The notes under the pieces are model-generated. The model was not told the origin of the DNA. It made no database searches and saw nothing but the letters and a program-made list of their open reading frames with translations. Shown here in pieces: positions 26,208-36,037 of a stretch of DNA of 64,000 nt (positions are counted from its first letter, which is position 1; each line of letters opens with the position of its first letter). The DNA lies in assembly GCF_014284305.1 (NCBI RefSeq), contig NZ_JACOFW010000005.1:186001-250000 (forward strand), written 5' to 3'. The translations under genes and the position numbers were made by a program. Source of the DNA: Affinundibacterium seohonense. GTDB lineage: Bacteria > Pseudomonadota > Gammaproteobacteria > Burkholderiales > Burkholderiaceae_D.

Positions 26208-27239
26208 CTAAGGCACGGTTGTTTTCAAATTGATCTTGGCTTGTCCTTTCACTTTGCCTTTAACACCGTGCAGTCGCTGGATCTCGGCCCAAGTTTGGGC
26301 GCTACGCCATTGTGTAGCACTTAATTGTAGATCCCAAAGTGCGATTCCCACTCCCAGCACCCTAGCCTCTTGCAAGTGTGCTGAGATACTAGAACCCAAG
26401 CCTCCTTCACCCCACGTATCTAACCAAGTTGGCATGCCCATCAAGATTTGATCAGCCCGATATCCTGCTTTCTTGCCATAAGCCAATTGCCAACTGTATT
26501 TAAAAATAGGCGCACCGCCCTCGCAAACCGACTTATTCTTTGGTGTAAAACTAGCGTTACTACCCTCATACAAATCTTGATATCCCATACTATGAATGGC
26601 ATCAATCTGACCTTGCCAATCTCGCCACCAACTCATGTTTGGCGCATTCGCGCAAGGGCTATGAAAACTATCAACGGTAAGAATTTTTTTCTTCAGTTTG
26701 AGTTGCGCACTTAAGTTTTTGACAAACTGCGCATAAGCTACTCTGTCAACATCGAAATCCCCCTCACCCTCTAGATCAAGATCAATACCGTCCAAACCGT
26801 ACTCTTGCATGGTGACGATAAGAGAAGTAATGAAATCCTGGGGATTATCTTTAAATGCCCGTCTTGCCCAGTCCCAGTCCCAATGCTGAATGATCTGCGA
26901 ATTGTTATAAACAGTTAATAGTACTTGTATCTTGTGAGCCTTTAATAAATCAATGACTCGTCTGACATCTTCCGTACGTAATAGTTCGCCAACGTTATTG
27001 GTTGGAGCAAACACCACACTTTTGCCATCGCTGGAAGGATTCCAAAACTGCAGACCAACCCTTGTAAGACCCGCCAAAACATGTGGATTTTTATCTAGCG
27101 TTTGCGTCGTTTTCTCTAGGCCATAAACTGGAATCCATCCAGTCACATGTGCCCTAACAACTGTTCTGGCGGTAGAGGTATTTGACAGGATTGCGGCAAA
27201 CAAGAAGAAAACACCGATAACAGTTCGATTCAGCAACAT
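26208..27239 (-). CDS. GH18-family secreted glycoside hydrolase (chitinase-like)
   Basis: A 343-residue protein from ATG 27239 with AAAGG upstream. It has a Sec signal (about 1-24, ending NTSTA). The GH18 active-site motif D-G-x-D-x-D-x-E is complete as DGIDLDLEGE (about 152-161), so catalysis is expected. Substrate-side features include MGYQDLY and a C-terminal GVGIALWDLQL strand. Family members hydrolyse chitin, peptidoglycan-type or endo-GlcNAc bonds; which applies cannot be told. It is a single gene upstream of rplU in an otherwise housekeeping block. Confidence 0.87.
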   Translation of the reverse strand: MLLNRTVIGVFFLFAAILSNTSTARTVVRAHVTGWIPVYGLEKTTQTLDKNPHVLAGLTRVGLQFWNPSSDGKSVVFAPTNNVGELLRTEDVRRVIDLLKAHKIQVLLTVYNNSQIIQHWDWDWARRAFKDNPQDFITSLIVTMQEYGLDGIDLDLEGEGDFDVDRVAYAQFVKNLSAQLKLKKKILTVDSFHSPCANAPNMSWWRDWQGQIDAIHSMGYQDLYEGSNASFTPKNKSVCEGGAPIFKYSWQLAYGKKAGYRADQILMGMPTWLDTWGEGGLGSSISAHLQEARVLGVGIALWDLQLSATQWRSAQTWAEIQRLHGVKGKVKGQAKINLKTTVP

Positions 27240-27514
27240 ACAGTACCTTTTCAATACAAAGCAGATTAAAGCGACTGATGCATTCTGCGCCAATAACTAT
27301 TACTTGCAATTGGTGTTTTATTGTATTGATCAAAGGAAGATCACTTAGCATTCACACCAAACCCTTCTGACTCATGTCGAAACAACGCTAAATACGTCAA
27401 CAAATCTGAGCAAATGAAAGTCAGCAAGTGCAGAAATGGTCATTGTCTGTGCAGCCTTCTTACGGCATCGTATAATCACGCCACATTTCAACTTTGCTTT
27501 TGCAGGATACGCCC

Positions 27515-28495
27515 TTGTCTGCCACGCCTAACCAAAACACCATCAATCAATTGATCGCGCCCGACATGGATGCGGTCAACTTGGTCATTCGCCAACAATT
27601 ACATTCTGATGTGGCGCTAGTGAGCCAGATTTCGGAATACATCATTAATGCGGGAGGCAAGCGCATCCGGCCAGTGCTGGTCCTATTGATGGCTAATGCC
27701 TACAGCTATCAAGGCAAGCATCATTACGATTTAGCCGCCATTGTTGAATTCATTCATACAGCAACCTTGCTACACGATGATGTCGTGGATGAATCCTCAC
27801 TGCGTCGCGGACGTCAAACGGCAAATGCTCTATTTGGCAATGCTGCGTCCGTTTTAGTTGGCGACTTCTTATATTCACGCGCCTTCCAAATGATGGTATC
27901 GATCGATAGTATGCAAATTATGCGCATTTTGGCTGATGCTACGAATGTCATCGCTGAGGGTGAGGTTTTACAACTACTTAACATGCATGACCCTGATGTC
28001 ACAGAAGAACGCTATCTCGAAGTCATCCGTTGCAAAACAGCAAAACTCTTTGAGGCAGCTGCCGAAATTGGCGCCTTAATCAGTGGCGCCAACCCCACAC
28101 AAATCGCAGCTGCCGGGGAGTATGGCCGTTCATTAGGAACCGCATTTCAACTCATTGATGATGTCTTGGATTATTCTGGCAAAGCGGATGAAATCGGGAA
28201 GAATGTCGGTGATGATCTACGCGAAGGCAAACCAACTCTGCCTTTGATTCATTTGATGAAAAACGGCAATGCTGAAGAACGAGCATTAGTCAAAGCCTGT
28301 ATTAAAGAAGGCGATGAATCCAAGTTTGACGCTATCTTGAGCGCGATCACGAATTCTGGCGCACTCGATTACACTATAGCCGCAGCGAAAAAGGCTGCGC
28401 AAAGTGCGGCAATGGCAATTCAAGATTTGCCTGATTCCGCCTTCAAGCAAGCTCTAACCGATTTGGCACTTCTGGCGGTCAATCGCAATCACTGA
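27515..28495 (+). CDS. ispB: Polyprenyl (octaprenyl) diphosphate synthase
   Basis: A 326-residue trans-prenyltransferase. Both aspartate-rich motifs are present: LLHDDVVDESSLRRG (DDxxD, first) and QLIDDVLDYSG (second), with GGKRIRPVL near the N-terminus. It elongates farnesyl diphosphate for the ubiquinone side chain. No ATG fits; I chose TTG 27515 because AGGA lies 7 bases upstream, with earlier TTG codons at 27494 and 27500 possible. It is divergent from GH18/rplU. In most Burkholderiales ispB follows the same rplU neighbourhood. Confidence 0.94.
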   Translation: MSATPNQNTINQLIAPDMDAVNLVIRQQLHSDVALVSQISEYIINAGGKRIRPVLVLLMANAYSYQGKHHYDLAAIVEFIHTATLLHDDVVDESSLRRGRQTANALFGNAASVLVGDFLYSRAFQMMVSIDSMQIMRILADATNVIAEGEVLQLLNMHDPDVTEERYLEVIRCKTAKLFEAAAEIGALISGANPTQIAAAGEYGRSLGTAFQLIDDVLDYSGKADEIGKNVGDDLREGKPTLPLIHLMKNGNAEERALVKACIKEGDESKFDAILSAITNSGALDYTIAAAKKAAQSAAMAIQDLPDSAFKQALTDLALLAVNRNH

Positions 28496-28829
28496 CATAC
28501 TCAGCGCGCAGCCAACACCATGTTGGCTGCAGCCAACTCTTACCTCCCATCAAATACCCGGTCTGCGGACACCAGCGCATTTATCGTGTTTATACGACAA
28601 TCTCAAACATTCATCCTCACGTAACACCTCCCCCCAGCTCTCAATATTTCAGGGAAAAGTTGAAAATTAAGCACTTTTCCAAAGAGAAGGACGCCAATTA
28701 CAACATAAAGACAGCACTAGGCAGAGCTTCGCTCCTAATTACCAAGTAAGATGCCTGTTTACAAAAGTCTTACTTAGTTGCATTATCACAAAGCAAGCAT
28801 TTACACATCCTCTTCGATACAAAGAAACT
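28496..28829. other. Intergenic region before pilB
   Basis: The 334 bases hold no gene. GCAGCCAAC-accat-GTTGGCTGC (28508-28530) forms a 9-bp hairpin just after ispB that may help termination, though no T-run follows. The pilB promoter should lie in the second half. I see no tRNA or small RNA here. Confidence 0.5.
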
Positions 28830-30557
28830 ATGTCAGCTGTCCCACCAAATTCTGCTTCCGCACCACCTGCTTCGGGTTTAGCCCGTGCACTCATACAGGC
28901 AAATTTACTTACACCTGCACAACTTGAAGCTGTACAGAAAAAGGTACAAATCGAAAAAGCTAATTTTCTCGATGGTTTGCTACAGAATGGGGCGATCAAC
29001 GCACGAGATTTAGCGACTTTTTGCTCGGAAACTTTTGGTTATCCACAATTAGATTTAAGTGTCTTTGATGAGTCTATGTTGCCTGACAAAATCATTGACG
29101 CCAGAATGATGCAAACACAAAGGGTGATTGCACTCTCTAAGAAGGGTAACAAAGTGTCGGTGGGTATTTCTGACCCGACAAATACCATCGCTATCGATCA
29201 GATCAAATTTCAAACTGGTTTAAGCGTTGATATTGTGATCGTGCAACACGACCTGTTGCAAAAGCTCATAGAGAAAATCAATAAAACTTCGGAGCAATCG
29301 ATCACCGATCTTAGCGGTGATGATTTCGACATTGAATTTAAAGAAGAAGATCTCAATTCCGGCGTCGCCGACGCACAAGCAGCGGAAGTCGACGATGCAC
29401 CGATCGTTAAATTCCTGCAAAAAATGTTAGTCGACGCTATTAACCTAGGCGCTTCCGATCTTCACTTCGAGCCATTTGAAAAATTTTATCGGATTCGATT
29501 CCGAGTTGACGGCGAATTGCGGGAGATTGCGCAACCACCATTGGCTATTAAGGACAAACTGGTTTCACGTATTAAAGTTATTTCCAAGCTCGACATTTCT
29601 GAAAAACGTGTGCCGCAAGATGGTCGAATGAAATTAGTATTATCGGCCAATAAAGCGATCGATTTCCGGGTAAGCACTTTGCCTACACTGTTCGGCGAAA
29701 AAATCGTTATGCGTATTTTGGATGGATCACAAGCGCAGATGGGTATTGATGCACTAGGCTACGACCCAGACCAAAAAGAAATATTGATGGAGGCAATTCA
29801 GCGTCCTTATGGAATGGTACTGGTCACTGGCCCTACAGGCTCTGGTAAGACCGTCTCTCTGTACACTTGCTTAAATGTAATTAATAAGCCGGGTATCAAT
29901 ATTTCGACCGCGGAAGATCCTGCTGAAATTAATTTACCGGGTGTGAATCAAGTCAATATTAATGACCGGGCTGGTTTGACTTTTCCAGTCGCCCTCAAGT
30001 CATTCTTACGTCAAGATCCTGACATCATTATGGTGGGTGAGATTCGCGACTTAGAAACTGCAGACATTGCCATCAAGGCTGCGCAAACTGGTCACATGGT
30101 ATTTTCCACTTTACACACCAACGACGCCCCTTCAACCTTGACGCGCCTGATGAATATGGGGGTGGCTCCATTTAATATCGCCTCCTCCGTTATTTTGATT
30201 ACAGCGCAACGCCTCACTCGTCGCCTTTGCACCTGCAAAAAACCTGTCGAAATCCTTGATGAAGTTTTATTAGCAGCTGGCTTTTTAGAGGAAGAATTGG
30301 ATGGTACTTGGAAAGCCAATGGTCCTGTTGGCTGCGAGCGTTGCAATGGCTCTGGGTACAAAGGGCGGGTTGGTATCTACCAAATTATGCCCATCACCGA
30401 GGCGATCGAAAAAATTATATTAGCGAATGGCACGGCACTAGAGATACGTAAGCAATCAGAATCCGAAGGAGTAAAAGGTTTACGCCGATCTGGATTGCAA
30501 AAAGTACGTCAAGGCTTAACGAGCTTGGAAGAAGTTCTCGGCTGTACAAACGAATAA
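28830..30557 (+). CDS. pilB: Type IV pilus assembly ATPase PilB
   Basis: A 575-residue secretion-type ATPase. The N-terminal T2SSE_N/MshEN domain covers about 1-160. The ATPase core shows GPTGSGKT (about 334), the Asp box region and the Walker B/His boxes MVGEIRDLETADIAIKAAQTGH. A C-terminal zinc tetracysteine (CTCKK ... CERC) is present. It powers pilus extension at the inner-membrane platform with PilC. It heads pilB-pilC-pilD, closely spaced on one strand. Confidence 0.97.
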   Translation: MSAVPPNSASAPPASGLARALIQANLLTPAQLEAVQKKVQIEKANFLDGLLQNGAINARDLATFCSETFGYPQLDLSVFDESMLPDKIIDARMMQTQRVIALSKKGNKVSVGISDPTNTIAIDQIKFQTGLSVDIVIVQHDLLQKLIEKINKTSEQSITDLSGDDFDIEFKEEDLNSGVADAQAAEVDDAPIVKFLQKMLVDAINLGASDLHFEPFEKFYRIRFRVDGELREIAQPPLAIKDKLVSRIKVISKLDISEKRVPQDGRMKLVLSANKAIDFRVSTLPTLFGEKIVMRILDGSQAQMGIDALGYDPDQKEILMEAIQRPYGMVLVTGPTGSGKTVSLYTCLNVINKPGINISTAEDPAEINLPGVNQVNINDRAGLTFPVALKSFLRQDPDIIMVGEIRDLETADIAIKAAQTGHMVFSTLHTNDAPSTLTRLMNMGVAPFNIASSVILITAQRLTRRLCTCKKPVEILDEVLLAAGFLEEELDGTWKANGPVGCERCNGSGYKGRVGIYQIMPITEAIEKIILANGTALEIRKQSESEGVKGLRRSGLQKVRQGLTSLEEVLGCTNE

Positions 30558-30575
30558 CAATAAAAGGAACCGGAG

Positions 30576-31808
30576 ATGGCAACGCCAGCACCTAAAAGTA
30601 CGAAACCTGCACAAATCAAAGAACATCTGTATTCCTGGGAAGGCAAGGATAGACAAGGCAAAGTCGTCAAGGGAGAAACGCGTGCCGGCGGTGAAGCGAT
30701 TGTCAGTGCGACTTTACGCCGTCAGGGTGTAATGGTTACGAAAATTAAAAAGAAAAACTATAGTTCAGGTAAAAAAATCACAGATAGAGACATCACTTTA
30801 TTCACCCGACAGCTGGCGACGATGATGAAGGCTGGTGTACCACTTCTGCAATCATTTGATATTGTCGGTAAAGGTCACGCCAATCCTTCGGTATCCAAAT
30901 TATTGCTAGATATTCGTGGGGATATTGAGACAGGAACCAGCTTAAATCAGGCTTTTCGCAAATATCCATTGTACTTCGATCCTCTATTTTGCAATTTAGT
31001 GGGAGCAGGGGAACAAGCTGGTATTTTGGAAGACTTGCTGACCCGATTAGCGATTTACAAAGAAAAGACACTCGCAATCAAAGCAAAAATCAAATCCGCG
31101 CTCACCTACCCAATTGCGATTCTCTCGATCGCATTTATCGTAACTGCTGTCATTATGATTTGGGTCGTGCCAGCATTTAAAGAAGTTTTTACAAGCTTCG
31201 GCGCTGACTTACCAGCGCCTACACTAATGGTCATGGCGATATCAGATTTCTTTGTGACGAATTGGTATTTCATTTTCGGTGGTATTTTTGGCGCAATATA
31301 TTTTTTCATTCAATCGTGGAGGCGCTCACTCGAAATGCAGCGTTTTATGGATAGAATTTTACTTCAGGCCCCAATTTTTGGTGTGGTCATACGCAAGGCG
31401 ACCATTGCCCGCTGGACTCGGACTTTAGCGACAATGTTCTCAGCCGGTGTTCCATTAGTGGAAGCGCTTGATTCTGTCGGTGGCGCCTCTGGCAACGCAG
31501 TCTATCTCGATGCCACAATCAAAATTCAAACTGAGGTGACCACAGGGACTAGTCTAACCGTCGCCATGCAAAATTCTGGAGTTTTTCCTAGCATGGTTAC
31601 ACAAATGGTTGCAATTGGCGAAGAATCCGGCGCTTTAGATGGCATGCTTGGCAAAGTCGCAGACTTCTACGAGGAAGAAGTCGACGAGGCAGTTGCTAAC
31701 TTATCTGCATTGATGGAACCGATGATCATGGCGATTTTAGGTGTCATCATTGGCGGTTTGGTCGTTGCGATGTATTTACCAATTTTCAAACTTGGTTCGG
31801 TGGTCTAA
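30576..31808 (+). CDS. pilC: Type IV pilus inner-membrane platform protein PilC
   Basis: A 410-residue protein with the two T2SSF repeats of PilC/GspF. The first (about 70-195) opens with FTRQLATMMKAGVPLLQSFDIV; the second (about 275-400) repeats this as RTLATMFSAGVPLVEALDSV. Three membrane helices are visible (about 177-199, 225-245 and 380-402). It forms the membrane platform that PilB turns to build the pilus. AAAGGA stands before the ATG, and the stop overlaps the pilD start by one base. Confidence 0.97.
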   Translation: MATPAPKSTKPAQIKEHLYSWEGKDRQGKVVKGETRAGGEAIVSATLRRQGVMVTKIKKKNYSSGKKITDRDITLFTRQLATMMKAGVPLLQSFDIVGKGHANPSVSKLLLDIRGDIETGTSLNQAFRKYPLYFDPLFCNLVGAGEQAGILEDLLTRLAIYKEKTLAIKAKIKSALTYPIAILSIAFIVTAVIMIWVVPAFKEVFTSFGADLPAPTLMVMAISDFFVTNWYFIFGGIFGAIYFFIQSWRRSLEMQRFMDRILLQAPIFGVVIRKATIARWTRTLATMFSAGVPLVEALDSVGGASGNAVYLDATIKIQTEVTTGTSLTVAMQNSGVFPSMVTQMVAIGEESGALDGMLGKVADFYEEEVDEAVANLSALMEPMIMAILGVIIGGLVVAMYLPIFKLGSVV

Positions 31809-32674
31809 TGCTTGAATTAATTTTTTTTGCTGCTCCAGAAAATCTGGCCAGCACCATTGCCTTTTCCGTACTAGGGCTGTTGATCGGTAGTTTTTTAAAT
31901 GTCGTAATCCATCGACTACCGATTATGATGCAACGAGAATCGGACAATTACGTTGCCAGTGAATCTGGCAAGGAGCCAGTTCATACCACCCGCTATAACC
32001 TGATCGTACCGCGATCAGCTTGCCCGCATTGTCAACATCCAATCAGTGCGCTAGAAAATATTCCTGTCATTAGCTATTTGATGATTGCGGGCAAATGCCG
32101 TGGCTGCCAAGCGCCGATTTCAAAGCGCTATCCCATTATAGAAGCTATTACTGGTTTGCTAAGTGGCTATATGGTTTGGCATTTTGGTAGCGGCATTGCG
32201 GGAATGGGTGCAGTCGTATTCGTCTGGTTTTTGATCGCCATGACGTTCATTGATGCTGACACCCAACTTCTGCCAGATGATCTAACACTTCCATTGATGT
32301 GGGCGGGTCTCTTAATTAACCTACATGGTACGTTTACTTCACTTGATAGCGCTGTCATCGGTGCAATCGCTGGTTATCTTTCTTTGTGGTCAGTCTATTG
32401 GATTTTCAAACTCGTCACCGGCAAAGAAGGTATGGGCTATGGTGATTTTAAATTACTCGCTGCACTTGGTGCCTGGATGGGCTGGGGTATGTTACCGCTG
32501 ATTATTTTATTATCTTCTGCAGTGGGCGCAGTCATTGGGATCTCTATGATGGTGTTGGGCAAACTTGGCAAAGGCAAACCGATTCCTTTTGGCCCGTATC
32601 TTGCCATTGCAGGACTGATCGCTCTCGTCTGGGGACATCATATCAATAGTCAGTATTTGGGCTTAATCAATTGA
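31808..32674 (+). CDS. pilD: Prepilin peptidase / N-methyltransferase PilD
   Basis: A 288-residue bifunctional membrane enzyme. The cytoplasmic zinc loop has CPHC (about 72-75) and CRGC (about 97-100). The aspartyl protease residues are in FIDADTQLLPDD and GYGDFKLLA. It cleaves the leader of type IV prepilins and methylates the new N-terminus. Several hydrophobic membrane helices fill the rest. It overlaps pilC by one base, and coaE follows at once, so translation is coupled. Confidence 0.96.
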   Translation: MLELIFFAAPENLASTIAFSVLGLLIGSFLNVVIHRLPIMMQRESDNYVASESGKEPVHTTRYNLIVPRSACPHCQHPISALENIPVISYLMIAGKCRGCQAPISKRYPIIEAITGLLSGYMVWHFGSGIAGMGAVVFVWFLIAMTFIDADTQLLPDDLTLPLMWAGLLINLHGTFTSLDSAVIGAIAGYLSLWSVYWIFKLVTGKEGMGYGDFKLLAALGAWMGWGMLPLIILLSSAVGAVIGISMMVLGKLGKGKPIPFGPYLAIAGLIALVWGHHINSQYLGLIN

Positions 32675-32675
32675 G

Positions 32676-33314
32676 ATGTCAAACACCACTAAGACAATAT
32701 CAGTCAATAGCAGCTTCAGTGTCGGGCTAACTGGTGGAATAGGCTGCGGTAAAACTACCGTCGCCAATTTTTTCGCCGAACTAGGTGTCAGTATCATTGA
32801 CACCGATTTGATTGCGCATAACTTGACTATACGAGGCGGCGCGGCAATCCCTGCGATACAAAAAGAGTTTGGTGTCGAGTTTATTGCCGAGGATGGCGCA
32901 ATGGACCGACAAAAAATGCGCGAGCACGTATTCAAAAATCCTGACGCTAAACAGCAATTAGAAAAGATCCTGCACCCACAGATTCGTCAGTCATGTGAAG
33001 CTGAAGCTCAGATGGCTCAAGGATCGTATCTGATGTTTGTCGTTCCTTTGCTAATCGAGTCTGGGAACTGGTTAGAACGAGTACAAAAAGTCTTAGTAGT
33101 CGACTGCGCCGAAGAAACACAAATAGATCGGGTAATCAAGCGCAATCGATTTAATCGCGAACAAGTTTTGGATATCATGCGCGCGCAAGTGACGCGCGAA
33201 AAGCGCTTAGAACATGCGGACGATGTGATCAATTCTGAGCAAGATTTAAGTTTGGTTAGGCAGCAAGTCGAGCAACTACATCAAAAATATCTAAAATTAT
33301 GCAAACATGCCTAA
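32676..33314 (+). CDS. coaE: Dephospho-CoA kinase
   Basis: A 212-residue P-loop kinase, last step of coenzyme A synthesis. The Walker A is GLTGGIGCGKTT (about 13-24), and IDTDLIAHNL and RNRFNREQVLDIMRAQ are typical CoaE blocks. It begins one base after the pilD stop, in the pil-coaE-zapD-yacG order of betaproteobacteria, so it is part of the pil operon. No unusual feature is seen. Confidence 0.96.
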   Translation: MSNTTKTISVNSSFSVGLTGGIGCGKTTVANFFAELGVSIIDTDLIAHNLTIRGGAAIPAIQKEFGVEFIAEDGAMDRQKMREHVFKNPDAKQQLEKILHPQIRQSCEAEAQMAQGSYLMFVVPLLIESGNWLERVQKVLVVDCAEETQIDRVIKRNRFNREQVLDIMRAQVTREKRLEHADDVINSEQDLSLVRQQVEQLHQKYLKLCKHA

Positions 33315-33413
33315 ACAAACACACGCAATGTTTGTAATTTTCCTCAGCTTGGTTCAGAATCACGAGATACTCATTGCGCACTGCATAAGCACCATATTTC
33401 CAGGGAATTTATT

Positions 33414-34169
33414 TTGATTGTTTACGAATACCCTTTCAACGAGCGTATTCGCACGTTATTGCGGTTAGAAGACCTGTACGAAAAGTTTTCGTTTTTCTTG
33501 CACCAGTCAGATCCACTGCAACATCACGTCGCGATTGCCACCATTTTTGAGATGCTCGAAGTGGCAGGCCGCGCTGACTTAAAATCCGATTTATTGCAGG
33601 AATTGGATAGGCAGAAAAATACCTTAATCGGCTTTAAATCAAATCCAAACGTGCAAGCCGATATGCTTGATCAAGTCATCAGTGACGTCGAACGTGCCAG
33701 TGGCAATTTAATGGGATCTACAGGAAAAACTGGGCAACACATTCGGGATAATGAATGGTTAATGAGCATTCGTGGTCGGACCATCATTCCTGGTGGTGCC
33801 TGCGAATTTGATTTACCGAGTTATCACGCCTGGAAAAAACTGCCTGCAGAAAAACGCTTTGCTGATATTTCCACTTGGTTTGCACCGATTGCCCCCTTAT
33901 TTGACGCGATCAATGTCGTTTTAAGATTACTGCGTGAATCTGGTGGCACCACCAAGGTGATCGCACAAGCTGGCAGCTATCAGCAAATGTTACAAGGCAA
34001 AGTCTATCAACTCCTGCGCGTCTCAATCGATCAAGGTATGGGCGCTATTCCCGAAATTTCAGCGAATAAGTACATGCTGTGGATACGCATCATGTCACAA
34101 GATGGCGATATGAAACCAAAGCCTTACGAAGGCGATGTGCCTTTCGATCTGACTCTCTGCAACTTCTGA
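33414..34169 (+). CDS. zapD: Cell division protein ZapD
   Basis: A 251-residue ZapD (DUF1342) protein. It begins IVYEYPFNERIRTLLRLEDL, and the middle holds DNEWLMSIRGRTIIPGGACEFDLPSYHAW, both strongly conserved in the family. ZapD crosslinks FtsZ filaments at the Z-ring. The start is TTG 33414, supported by AGGGA 7 bases upstream; no nearby ATG fits. It is followed by yacG 27 bp later, the usual partner. Confidence 0.95.
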   Translation: MIVYEYPFNERIRTLLRLEDLYEKFSFFLHQSDPLQHHVAIATIFEMLEVAGRADLKSDLLQELDRQKNTLIGFKSNPNVQADMLDQVISDVERASGNLMGSTGKTGQHIRDNEWLMSIRGRTIIPGGACEFDLPSYHAWKKLPAEKRFADISTWFAPIAPLFDAINVVLRLLRESGGTTKVIAQAGSYQQMLQGKVYQLLRVSIDQGMGAIPEISANKYMLWIRIMSQDGDMKPKPYEGDVPFDLTLCNF

Positions 34170-34196
34170 ACTACGTAACTTTTAATTTACCCAATT

Positions 34197-34388
34197 ATGG
34201 CAACTGTCGTATCCTGCCCCACCTGCGCGGCGAAAGTCGTTTGGTCTCATGAAAACACGTTTCGTCCGTTTTGTTCAGAACGTTGCAAGCAAATTGATTT
34301 AGGCGCTTGGGCTGAAGAAAAATATACAATTCCCGCGGTTAATCTACCAGAAGACCCTGAGAATCCCGATTTAGGCAATCTAAACTAA
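34197..34388 (+). CDS. yacG: DNA gyrase inhibitor YacG
   Basis: A 63-residue zinc protein. The four zinc cysteines are in CPTC (8-11) and FCSERC (26-31). YacG binds GyrB and limits gyrase activity in known systems. It lies in the conserved coaE-zapD-yacG group and converges with the sigma-54 regulator gene on the other strand. Confidence 0.94.
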   Translation: MATVVSCPTCAAKVVWSHENTFRPFCSERCKQIDLGAWAEEKYTIPAVNLPEDPENPDLGNLN

Positions 34389-34400
34389 ATCCAAACAGAT

Positions 34401-35957
34401 CTATTTCTTAGGAATCCCATGCTTGCGCAATTTTGCGGCAATCATGGAATGAGAGGTATCTAGGCGCGCAGCTAGTTTTCGGCTGGATGGATATTCCTGA
34501 TAGAGCTTGTTAAGCAATGCCGATTCAAATTGATTGACCGAGGCCTCCCAAGTCTCTGCCTCTTCAAAGACCACCGCTTCCGCCTGCATAGAATCTTCCG
34601 CCCAATCCAAATCAGCAGCATCGAGCACGCGCTGATCGGCCATGGTAATCGCACGGAACACCACATTCTGAAGCTGCCGTACATTGCCAGGCCAACGGTT
34701 GTTGAGCATCGCCGTCGTTGCCGCCTGATTGAGGCGTGAAATGGGCTTCTGCGCTTGCGTACATGCACGTTCAATGAAGTGACGGGCTAACAATAAAATA
34801 TCGTCGGAACGTTCACGCAATGGTGGCATTTCTAAGTGCAAGACGTTCAAGCGATAGAACAGATCTTCGCGAAAACTTCCTTCTTGCACCATCTTGCGTA
34901 GATTCCTGTGCGTCGCGCTAATGATGCGGACATCGACTTGAATTTCTTTGTCACCGCCGATACGACGGAACTTTCCATCGTTCAAGAAGCGCAATAACTT
35001 GGCTTGCAAGTACAGCGACATCTCGCCGACTTCATCCAGAAATACCGTACCACCATCGGCCATTTCAAATAAGCCTGGCTTACCGCCACGATTCGCACCA
35101 GTAAATGCGCCAGCCATGTAACCGAACAACTCACTCTCAGCCAGACTCTCAGGCAAGGCAGCGCAATTTAATTCAAGAAACGGTGCATTACTTCGTGCAC
35201 TGACACCATGACAGGCTTGTGCCAGCAATTCTTTACCAGTGCCTGTTTCACCGGTGATCAACAATGGTGCATCCACCACAGCGACTCGCGCAGCACGTTT
35301 TTTCAATACACGAACTTGTTCTGAGTCGCCAATGATGGCTTCAAAGCCGCCAATCTCAGCACGTGAAATCGCATGTAAGCGCTCGCCTATGCGTTTAGGC
35401 GCAGTCAGTGTCAATAAAGCACCAACCGCTTTACCATCACTGGCTGTGCCTGCCGACAGTGGCTCAAACACAGGCGTCACATCCATCATGAAAGGCTCGC
35501 CATTCAACAGCACTTCGCGCGTTGGTGCGCAAAACTCGTTAGCGATCAATTCATGCTGAATCGTACTGTCTTGCAGCACTTGATAGAGGGATTTTTGACA
35601 GAGTTCTTTTTCACTGCAACGCGCTACTTCAGCGGCAGCGGCATTCGCGATCACGATACGCCCAAGCGCATCAATCGCCAGCACCGGATCTTCCATCACC
35701 GCCATAATCGTGTCGAGATTAAGGCTGCGACGCATACCCGGCAAAATATCGACGACTTCTATCGTCCCAACCCCAGCGACCTGATCACAATCGGCTTGCA
35801 AACTGGCGAGCATGCTTTGTTTTAATTCGGGGATGTCGATATAGATATTAGGCGGATCAACTTCAACCGCCTGCACGTTCAAGCCCTGACGCGCCAATAC
35901 CGCGAGAATCTCGTGAGCGATACCGACTCGATCTTCAAAGGGAATGTTGACGCGCAT
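34401..35957 (-). CDS. TyrR/PhhR-like sigma-54-type regulator
   Basis: A 518-residue TyrR-type regulator. An N-terminal ACT domain (about 1-70) binds aromatic amino acids in the family, a PAS domain follows (about 80-190), then the AAA+ domain with Walker A GETGTGKE (236-243). The sigma-54 loop GAFTGA (283-288) is intact, unlike E. coli TyrR, so it should be a PhhR-like sigma-54 activator. The C-terminal HTH has SRKLAARLDTSHSMIAAKLRKHGI. It lies 80 bp after dadA in the same orientation and may be co-transcribed with alr-dadA. Its ligand here is inferred. Confidence 0.9.
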   Translation of the reverse strand: MRVNIPFEDRVGIAHEILAVLARQGLNVQAVEVDPPNIYIDIPELKQSMLASLQADCDQVAGVGTIEVVDILPGMRRSLNLDTIMAVMEDPVLAIDALGRIVIANAAAAEVARCSEKELCQKSLYQVLQDSTIQHELIANEFCAPTREVLLNGEPFMMDVTPVFEPLSAGTASDGKAVGALLTLTAPKRIGERLHAISRAEIGGFEAIIGDSEQVRVLKKRAARVAVVDAPLLITGETGTGKELLAQACHGVSARSNAPFLELNCAALPESLAESELFGYMAGAFTGANRGGKPGLFEMADGGTVFLDEVGEMSLYLQAKLLRFLNDGKFRRIGGDKEIQVDVRIISATHRNLRKMVQEGSFREDLFYRLNVLHLEMPPLRERSDDILLLARHFIERACTQAQKPISRLNQAATTAMLNNRWPGNVRQLQNVVFRAITMADQRVLDAADLDWAEDSMQAEAVVFEEAETWEASVNQFESALLNKLYQEYPSSRKLAARLDTSHSMIAAKLRKHGIPKK

Positions 35958-36037
35958 GCTTAGACTTTCTTGTTACAGGTTTCAATACCAAACTAAATCC
36001 CTCAATACCGAGACCATGAGGGAATTTGAATTTCATC